Shown piece after piece: positions 7,109-12,594 of a stretch of DNA of 16,943 nt. The notes under the pieces are model-generated. The model was not told the origin of the DNA and did no database searches. It saw nothing but the letters and a program-made list of their open reading frames with translations. The DNA lies in NCBI GenBank assembly GCA_964653595.1, contig CAZZHH010000067.1, positions 1 to 16,943 of the forward strand. The letters run 5' to 3'. Both the position numbers and the translations under genes were made by a program. The DNA comes from JBAXTE01 sp964653595. Its GTDB lineage: Bacteria; Bacteroidota; Bacteroidia; Bacteroidales; WCHB1-69. The stretch's first letter is position 1, and each line of letters opens with the position of its first letter.

Positions 7109-8152
7109 ATGGCAAAAAAAAGCAAAAAGAATTGGTTTATTCTGATAATATTACTTTTTATAACGGGTGTTTTTTTTGGATATAGTTATTATGTCAAAAT
7201 ATGGGGAGATAACATAGTAGATAACAAAAGTGGATATCACTATTTGTACATCTATAAAAATGACACATTTGAAAATGTATTATCCACCCTTAAAAAAGAA
7301 AATATAGTTCATGATATTTCTAGTTTTGAGTGGGTTGCCAACAAAAAAGGATATTCAAAAAAAATCAAACCAGGAAAATATAAGATTACCAACTCCATGT
7401 CGAATAATGCTTTGGTAAATATGTTAAGAGTTGGAAATCAAGAGCCTGTAAATCTTGAATTTAATAGCATACGGACAAAAATGCAACTAGCAAGTGTAAT
7501 AGGACAGCAACTAGAAATAGATTCCACAGAATTGATTACGATTTTAAACGACACCCAATATTTAAAAACCAAAGGGTTAACCCCCGAAAACTCTATTGTA
7601 GTATTTATTCCTAACACTTATAGCATAAAATGGAACACAGAGGCTAAGTCGCTATTTGACAGAATGTATAATGAATACCAAAAATTTTGGAATTCAAATA
7701 GAAAATCACAAGCTGAGAAAATCGGACTTACTCCTATTGAGGTGTCAATTTTAGCATCAATTGTTGAATCTGAAACTGTAAAAAACGATGAAAAACCTAT
7801 TGTAGCGGGCGCTTATATGAACCGATTAAACAAAAACATGCTTTTAGAAGCAGATCCTACCTTAATTTTTGCCATCGGAGATTTTTCAATCAGAAGAGTG
7901 TTAAATGTCCATAAAGAAGTAGACTCTCCATATAATACTTACAAAAATCTTGGACTACCTCCTGGCCCAATATGTGTTCCTATGGCATCGTCTATAGATG
8001 CTGTTTTAAACTATCAAAAACACGATTATATCTATTTTTGCGCCAAAGAGACCTTGGATGGATATCATAATTTTGCAAAAGACTATAAAGACCATTTGGC
8101 GAACGCCAAACGTTATCAAGCAGCATTAGATAGATTGCAAATAAAAAAATAG
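7109..8152 (+). CDS. mltG: endolytic murein transglycosylase MltG
   Basis: Inner-membrane enzyme that cuts nascent glycan strands and so sets their length. The protein has 347 residues, with a basic start (MAKKSKKN), one transmembrane helix (about 9-27) and a periplasmic body. A LysM-like subdomain (about 45-105) precedes the YceG catalytic domain. That domain shows FIPNTYSIKWNT (166-177), ILASIVESET (214-223) with Glu220 as the catalytic acid, AGAYMNRL (233-240), LEADPTLIFAIG (246-257), SPYNTYKNLGLPPGPIC (273-289) and the C-terminal YHNFAKDYKDH (319-329). All are expected for MltG. The DUF2752 gene starts on the base after its stop codon, so the two are tightly co-transcribed. Confidence 0.95.
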   Translation: MAKKSKKNWFILIILLFITGVFFGYSYYVKIWGDNIVDNKSGYHYLYIYKNDTFENVLSTLKKENIVHDISSFEWVANKKGYSKKIKPGKYKITNSMSNNALVNMLRVGNQEPVNLEFNSIRTKMQLASVIGQQLEIDSTELITILNDTQYLKTKGLTPENSIVVFIPNTYSIKWNTEAKSLFDRMYNEYQKFWNSNRKSQAEKIGLTPIEVSILASIVESETVKNDEKPIVAGAYMNRLNKNMLLEADPTLIFAIGDFSIRRVLNVHKEVDSPYNTYKNLGLPPGPICVPMASSIDAVLNYQKHDYIYFCAKETLDGYHNFAKDYKDHLANAKRYQAALDRLQIKK

Positions 8153-8449
8153 ATGTCTTTTTTTACATCTTGGCTCGAAAAAAACATGCTTCCTTGTCCG
8201 TATAAACATTTTTTGGGCATCGACTGTCCAGGGTGCGGAATGCAAAGATCAATTATCGAACTATTAAATGGGAATATTATTAGTAGCATTCAAATCTATC
8301 CTCCTCTTATACCCATGATTCTCCTATTGCTATTTTTGATTCTTCATTTAAAGTTTAAATTTAAACGTGGAGCTAAAAGTATTAAATATTTTTTTATATT
8401 TGTTGTGATAATAGTGATTATAAACTATACATTAAAATTTTTCACTTAA
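8153..8449 (+). CDS. DUF2752 membrane protein
   Basis: A 98-residue membrane protein of unknown role. It carries the DUF2752 signature CPGCGMQR (25-32), a paired-cysteine motif, then a short amphipathic stretch and hydrophobic helices at about 50-67 and 78-97. A short N-terminal part with Cys15 (LPCPYKHF) also fits the family. The ATG directly abuts the mltG stop, and the next gene (CCC-type membrane protein) starts 11 nt after its own stop. In Bacteroidota this family is commonly found beside CCC-motif proteins, so the two probably act together. Confidence 0.88.
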   Translation: MSFFTSWLEKNMLPCPYKHFLGIDCPGCGMQRSIIELLNGNIISSIQIYPPLIPMILLLLFLILHLKFKFKRGAKSIKYFFIFVVIIVIINYTLKFFT

Positions 8450-8460
8450 TTTATAACAAA

Positions 8461-8808
8461 ATGGAAACCAATAATGCTGCTCCTCAAATGCCCTATAGAT
8501 ACAACTTCGAACTGGATTTGCCAAATTCATCTGCTGTTCTTGTTTTAGGTATTTTATCGATAATTTCATGCATTTGTTATGGCGTTTTCGGAATAGTTTT
8601 ATCCATTATTGCATTAGTTTTAGCCTCTAAAGACAATAACCTCTACCTATCTGATCCAAAGCAATATTCCATAAACTCGTACAACAATTTAAAAGCTGGA
8701 AAAGTTTGTGCTATTATCGGACTTTCTCTATCTGCGGTATTTGTGTTAATAATTATTGGTCTGATCCTATTGGGTTTAGCTGAAGAGTTAAATTGGACAA
8801 TGTATTAG
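8461..8808 (+). CDS. CCC-motif-family membrane protein, variant cysteine motif
   Basis: A 115-residue protein with two transmembrane regions, about 25-56 and 79-105. The stretch SSAVLVLGILSIISCICYG (23-41) and SYNNLKAGKVCAIIGLSLS (73-91) match the Bacteroidota family called CCC motif membrane protein. Here the expected triple cysteine reads C-I-C (37-39). The loop between the helices contains Lys/Asp/Tyr-rich DPKQYSINSYNN, also typical. The N-terminal 20 residues are polar and probably cytoplasmic. The function is unknown. It is the last gene of the run that starts at 5427, and a 120-nt T-rich spacer follows it. Confidence 0.85.
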   Translation: METNNAAPQMPYRYNFELDLPNSSAVLVLGILSIISCICYGVFGIVLSIIALVLASKDNNLYLSDPKQYSINSYNNLKAGKVCAIIGLSLSAVFVLIIIGLILLGLAEELNWTMY

Positions 8809-8928
8809 GAGTTTATTCCCAATTTTTTGCTTTTTTCTTATTATTCCAAATATTGGCAAAAAAAATTGAAAATTTTTGCAAGATTTTGTTTTTTTTTTCA
8901 TCTATTGTTTGTGCCTAAATATAAAAAA
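8809..8928 (+). promoter_or_regulatory. T-rich spacer with possible weak terminator and promoter
   Basis: The spacer has no ATG on the plus strand. GCAAAAA (8856-8862) and TTTTTGC (8873-8879) form a 7-bp hairpin, followed by a long T-run at 8889-8898. TATTGTTTG at 8903-8911 resembles a minus-7 box with one extra base and lies 17 nt before the ATG at 8929. Together these suggest that one transcript may end and another begin here. Neither element is strong. Confidence 0.3.
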
Positions 8929-9213
8929 ATGGGAAAAAGTGAATTAACTAAAATTTTTGAGTCAACAAACGACCTTACACAAGTAGTTGTTGACGAATTA
9001 ATTTTCGAAGAAATTTTTCAAAAAGCAACAGATTCCAAGGTGATTTTTAAATCCAATTATCTTTATTTAGTAAAATATGTTGCAACTGCAATTGTTTTAT
9101 TAATTGCCCTCAATTTGTTTTCAATTTTAAAAATTCGTTCGATTAGTCAACACACAAATCAATACGAGTCCCCGTCTAAGCAACTTGCAGAAGAGTTTAA
9201 CCTTAACAGATAA
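8929..9213 (+). CDS. small single-TM protein, possible anti-sigma-like partner of the sensor
   Basis: A 94-residue protein. The ATG at 8929 is chosen; an in-frame TTG at 8827 would only add residues read from the T-rich spacer. Residues 1-48 are polar with an acidic segment (VVDELIFEEIFQKATDS), 49-68 form one transmembrane helix, and 69-94 are polar and would be periplasmic. I do not recognise the family. In Bacteroidota, ECF sigma genes are often followed by a single-TM protein of this size and a Spy/CpxP-like sensor, where the TM protein is thought to hold the sigma factor. The sensor gene follows after 6 nt, but no sigma gene is next to it. The anti-sigma idea rests on context and topology only. 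Confidence 0.72.
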   Translation: MGKSELTKIFESTNDLTQVVVDELIFEEIFQKATDSKVIFKSNYLYLVKYVATAIVLLIALNLFSILKIRSISQHTNQYESPSKQLAEEFNLNR

Positions 9214-9219
9214 CCAACA

Positions 9220-9723
9220 ATGAATCAAAAAAAAGCGATCTACGTACTATTTTCATTAGTAATTGCGCTAATACTATTTAACATTGCCATGGTAGTATAT
9301 TTATATATTTTTCAGATTCCAAGAATGAGTTCTCATTGCGAAGAGAGAGGAGGAAGAGGGAGATATTTAATAGAATCATTAGAACTAAACGAAGAACAAG
9401 AAATTAAATTCGAAGCACTTCGGAACGAGCATCTTTTTTTAGTGGAGCCAATTAATGATGAAATCAGAAAGAAGAAAAACCATTTTTTTTCACTCATTAA
9501 GGAAGAAAAGACAGATTCATTAGCTATTGATTCTCTTTCAAAAGAGATAACCGAGCTACATAGAAGAATCGATATTGCTACTTTTTTTCATTTCAAAAAA
9601 ATTAGAGAAATATGTAATTCCTCTCAACAAAAGAAATTTGATGAACTAATACATGACGGACTTTTTGCTCCCGAAATGGGGAAAGGACATGGAAGAAACT
9701 TTAAAAATCAAATAAAAGAATAA
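9220..9723 (+). CDS. Spy/CpxP-like periplasmic sensor or chaperone, membrane-anchored
   Basis: A 167-residue protein with an N-terminal membrane anchor (about 7-31), then a helical periplasmic domain. ESLELNEEQEIKFEALRNEH (52-71) fits the first LTxxQ-type motif of the Spy/CpxP/CnrX group (here LNEEQ). The second copy is degenerate (CNSSQQKKFDELI, 132-144). The segment between is charged and likely forms long helices (about 74-130). The N-terminal periplasmic part has His39-Cys40 and a Gly/Arg-rich loop, and the C-terminus has further His (His157). Family members annotated as periplasmic heavy-metal sensors bind metal or misfolded protein and signal through an anti-sigma factor; here that is inference. 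It is co-transcribed with the 94-residue protein upstream. Confidence 0.8.
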   Translation: MNQKKAIYVLFSLVIALILFNIAMVVYLYIFQIPRMSSHCEERGGRGRYLIESLELNEEQEIKFEALRNEHLFLVEPINDEIRKKKNHFFSLIKEEKTDSLAIDSLSKEITELHRRIDIATFFHFKKIREICNSSQQKKFDELIHDGLFAPEMGKGHGRNFKNQIKE

Positions 9724-9758
9724 CAGTAAACACAAAAATCACATAAAATAATCACAAG

Positions 9759-10004
9759 ATGAAAACAGGAAAAAATGTAGCCATAAGCGAATCCGGATTT
9801 ATACTCAATACAGCTTCAGGAGAGTCTTTTTCTACAAACCCTATTGGAGTAGAAATTCTCAATTTTCTGAGAGAAGATATCGAATTTGGTGAAATTGCAA
9901 AAATCATCATGGATAAATACGAAGTAGACTTTAACACCTTTGAGAAAGATTTTGCTGATTTTCAAAACCTCCTCTCTTTTTATCATCTTACAGAATCAGA
10001 ATAA
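9759..10004 (+). CDS. PqqD-like peptide-recognition (RRE) protein
   Basis: An 81-residue cytoplasmic protein with the PqqD winged-helix pattern. An N-terminal beta-hairpin (about 7-28, with ESGFILNTASGESFSTN) leads into the helix IGVEILNFLRE (29-39). Then come FGEIAKIIMDKYEVD (43-57) and the acidic C-terminal helix FEKDFADFQNLLSFYHL (61-77). PqqD-type domains bind leader peptides and present them to modifying enzymes in PQQ, lasso-peptide and related pathways. Here the likely partners are the ATP-grasp ligase 44 nt downstream and the decarboxylase after it, whose N-terminus carries a leader-like motif. No PqqA-like precursor ORF is visible nearby. Family assignment is good; the ligand is inferred. 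Confidence 0.85.
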   Translation: MKTGKNVAISESGFILNTASGESFSTNPIGVEILNFLREDIEFGEIAKIIMDKYEVDFNTFEKDFADFQNLLSFYHLTESE

Positions 10005-10048
10005 ATTTTTCTCTATACAAAGAGTAAATACACTTTAAAAGACAAAAA

Positions 10049-11092
10049 ATGAAAAAAAAGATAGTAGTTGGGGTTACCGGATTAAATGCTATTGACAGTC
10101 CTGGTCCTGGGATTGCTGTTATTAGAGCGCTTCGTGAATCTGAAATATTTGATTTTAAGATAATTGGTTTTTCGTACGAATCGCTCGAACCTGGTATTTA
10201 CATGCACGATCTGGTAGATAAAACGTATCAGATACCCTATCCTTCTGCTGGTGCACAAATTCTATACGACCGTTTATCATACATCCATAGCAAAGAAGAT
10301 TTGGATGTAATTATCCCAAATTTCGATGCAGAATTATACTCTTTTATGCGTATCGAAAAAGATTTAGAATCGTTGGGGATTAAAATGCTTCTTCCTACCA
10401 TAGAACAATTTGAAGAGAGACACAAATACAATTTACCCGATTTTGGCTTAAAATATGAAATTGATGTGCCATACAGTAAAACCATCTTTTCATCCGCTGA
10501 AATTTATGGACTACATCACGAATTTTCATATCCATTAGTTGTAAAAGGAAAATATTACGACGCAAGCATTGCCAATAATGCGGATCAAGCAATTAACTAT
10601 TTCCATAAAATCAGTTCAAAGTGGGGACTTCCTATCATTATTCAACAGTATATTACTGGTACCGAATATAATTTAGCCGGTTTAGGAGATGGTAATGGAA
10701 ATCTAATAGCCGCCATCCCCATGCGTAAACAGTACATTACCGATAAAGGAAAGGCCTGGGGTGGTATTAGCATCGACGACCATGAAATGATAGAGATGGC
10801 AAAAAAGTTTGTAAAGAACACAAAATGGAAAGGGGGCTTTGAGTTAGAACTAATGAAAAGCGATGATGGCAAATATTACTTGCTAGAAATAAACCCCAGA
10901 ATGCCAGCATGGATATACCTTTCGGTAGGCTGTGGTCAAAACATACCTGAAGGGGTAGTGAGATTAGCATTAGGCGAAAAAATGCAAGCCTATACAAAGT
11001 ACAAAATCGGAAAAATGTTCGTTCGGTACGCATGGGATATGATTGTAGATGTTGAAGAATATCAGAAGATAGCCACTTTTGGCGAACTTTAA
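10049..11092 (+). CDS. ATP-grasp ligase (carbamoyl-phosphate-synthase/PylC-like)
   Basis: Predicted to activate a carboxylate with ATP and join it to an amine or thiol; cytoplasmic. The 347 residues open with a pre-ATP-grasp Rossmann-like domain (about 1-120, beginning KKIVVGVTGLNAIDSPGPG). The ATP-grasp core shows YPLVVKGKYYDAS (161-173) with Lys166/Lys168 as likely ATP ligands, the adenine hinge QQYITGTEYNLAG (199-211), a Gly-containing loop KGKAWGG (233-239), GGFELELM (262-269) and the metal-binding end LLEINPRMPAWI (278-289) with Glu280 and Asn282. The substrate cannot be read. It sits between a PqqD-like gene and a fold-III decarboxylase. In butirosin synthesis an ATP-grasp enzyme (BtrJ) loads glutamate on a carrier before a LysA-like decarboxylase (BtrK) acts; this is an analogy only. 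Confidence 0.88.
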   Translation: MKKKIVVGVTGLNAIDSPGPGIAVIRALRESEIFDFKIIGFSYESLEPGIYMHDLVDKTYQIPYPSAGAQILYDRLSYIHSKEDLDVIIPNFDAELYSFMRIEKDLESLGIKMLLPTIEQFEERHKYNLPDFGLKYEIDVPYSKTIFSSAEIYGLHHEFSYPLVVKGKYYDASIANNADQAINYFHKISSKWGLPIIIQQYITGTEYNLAGLGDGNGNLIAAIPMRKQYITDKGKAWGGISIDDHEMIEMAKKFVKNTKWKGGFELELMKSDDGKYYLLEINPRMPAWIYLSVGCGQNIPEGVVRLALGEKMQAYTKYKIGKMFVRYAWDMIVDVEEYQKIATFGEL

Positions 11093-11142
11093 ATCAAAGA
11101 GACTAAACATTTCACTGTAATCAACCAATAAAATAAGAGACA

Positions 11143-12501
11143 ATGAGAAAATTAAGATATGAACGCCCCGTAATTCAAAAGTTAGAAGCCGGAATGCCGA
11201 ATAAATTTGGCACAAAAACAGAGTATTATCCGATGACTCACATCGATGGTGTATCGGTAAAAGACTTAATTAATGAGTTTGGATCTCCTCTTTTTGTAGT
11301 ATCAGAACAAAAAATTCGCGACACATATCAAAGAGCAAAAAGAGCTTTCACAACACGATATCCTAAAGTGCAATTTGCATGGTCGTACAAAACAAATTAC
11401 CTAAGTGCCGTTTGTAATGTTTTTCACCAAGAAGGTTCTTGGGCTGAAGTAGTTTCTGGGTTTGAATACGACAAGGCGATAAACAACGGAGTAGAAGGAA
11501 GTAAAATCATTTTCAACGGTCCTGATAAATCGGAAGATGATCTTCGTCGCGCAATTGAAAATGAATCCCTCATTCATATCGATCACCTAGACGAATTGTA
11601 TATGATAATTGACTTATCAGAAAAGTTAAAAAAACGTCCAAAAGTAGCAATTCGCGTAAACATGGATACTGGCATTTATCCAATGTGGGATCGTTTTGGA
11701 TTTAATTACGAAAATGGTCAAGCATGGGATGTCATTAACAAGATTATGACTGGTAATAAGATGGATTTGTTAGGTCTGCATTGCCATATTGGAACATTTA
11801 TGCTCGCTCCAAGCGCTTATGCAATTGCTGCATACAAACTGGCAACCCTACTTTCTGAAGTAGACAACAAATACCATTATCGATTAAAATATATTGATTT
11901 AGGAGGTGGTTTTGCTTCACGTAACACGTTAAAAGGCTCTTATTTGCCAGGAAACGATATTAATCCAACCATCGAAGATTTTGCAGATGCAATAACCTCT
12001 ACCCTGATTAATTTTAATTTCAAAGATAATGAACTTCCTACTCTTGTATTAGAAACAGGAAGAGCGCTTGTGGACGAGGCTGGTTTTTTGATTTCAACCG
12101 TAATTGCTAACAAAAGAAACTCTTTAGGGAAAAGAACCACTGTTATCGATGCCGGTGTAAACTTGATGTTTACAGCATTTTGGTACGATCATAAAATTAC
12201 ACCAGCTCAACCATTTACTCATTATAGCGAACCCACGGTTGTTTATGGGCCATTGTGCATGAATATTGACATCATTAGGGAAAATGCCGATTTGCCTTTA
12301 CTTAACAAAGGGGATCATGTGGTAATTCAAAACGTTGGGGCTTATGATATGACCCAATGGATGCAATTTATCACCCTCAGACCTAATATTGTGATGATTG
12401 ACCCAAAAGGGAAAGTGCATAAAATTTGCAAAAATGAATCTATAGATACATTTTTAGAAAAAGAAATTGTACCAGAATATCTTAAGAAGTTTGAGTTGTA
12501 A
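11143..12501 (+). CDS. fold-III PLP decarboxylase (LysA/ODC family) with leader-like N-terminus
   Basis: A 452-residue PLP enzyme of the Orn/DAP/Arg decarboxylase 2 family; cytoplasmic. Lys83 in FAWSYKTN should bind PLP. HCHIGT (213-218) stacks on the ring, GGGFAS (254-259) holds the phosphate, and ETGRALVDEAG (304-314) and GAYDMTQ (399-405) close the site. The substrate motif reads C-M-N-I-D (372-376) rather than the C-E-S-x-D of diaminopimelate decarboxylase or the C-D of ornithine decarboxylase, so this is unlikely to be LysA. The family core starts near residue 30. The extra start contains RYERPVIQKLEAG (5-17), similar to YxxPxL...G leaders bound by PqqD-like RREs. The ATG is supported because this segment is conserved-looking and no later Met fits better. 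It lies 50 nt after the ATP-grasp gene. Confidence 0.9.
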   Translation: MRKLRYERPVIQKLEAGMPNKFGTKTEYYPMTHIDGVSVKDLINEFGSPLFVVSEQKIRDTYQRAKRAFTTRYPKVQFAWSYKTNYLSAVCNVFHQEGSWAEVVSGFEYDKAINNGVEGSKIIFNGPDKSEDDLRRAIENESLIHIDHLDELYMIIDLSEKLKKRPKVAIRVNMDTGIYPMWDRFGFNYENGQAWDVINKIMTGNKMDLLGLHCHIGTFMLAPSAYAIAAYKLATLLSEVDNKYHYRLKYIDLGGGFASRNTLKGSYLPGNDINPTIEDFADAITSTLINFNFKDNELPTLVLETGRALVDEAGFLISTVIANKRNSLGKRTTVIDAGVNLMFTAFWYDHKITPAQPFTHYSEPTVVYGPLCMNIDIIRENADLPLLNKGDHVVIQNVGAYDMTQWMQFITLRPNIVMIDPKGKVHKICKNESIDTFLEKEIVPEYLKKFEL

Positions 12502-12594
12502 TATTTATCACTGAGTTTATTGTACATTTAGCAAAAATTCATTGGTGCTCAATATATACAAAATCAAAACAAAAAACGATTACATCGCTTGTAC
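12502..12594 (+). promoter_or_regulatory. spacer with possible internal promoter before the channel-peptidase gene
   Basis: This 93-nt spacer contains no ATG on the plus strand, hence no hidden precursor peptide there. TACATTTA at 12523-12530 matches TAnnTTTG in seven of eight positions and could drive the downstream membrane genes separately from the enzymes. No clear minus-33 element or terminator is visible. Confidence 0.25.

Noticed and set aside
8827..8928. TTG-initiated N-terminal extension of the 94-aa protein
   Set aside because: The extra 34 residues come from a T-rich spacer that also holds hairpin and promoter-like elements; the ATG at 8929 is more plausible.
10237..11215. Several minus-strand ORFs opposite the ATP-grasp and decarboxylase genes
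   Set aside because: All are shadows of well-supported genes; compositions are odd and no motif is seen.
11143..12501. Calling the decarboxylase lysA
   Set aside because: The substrate motif C-M-N-I-D differs from C-E-S-x-D, and the context is not lysine synthesis.
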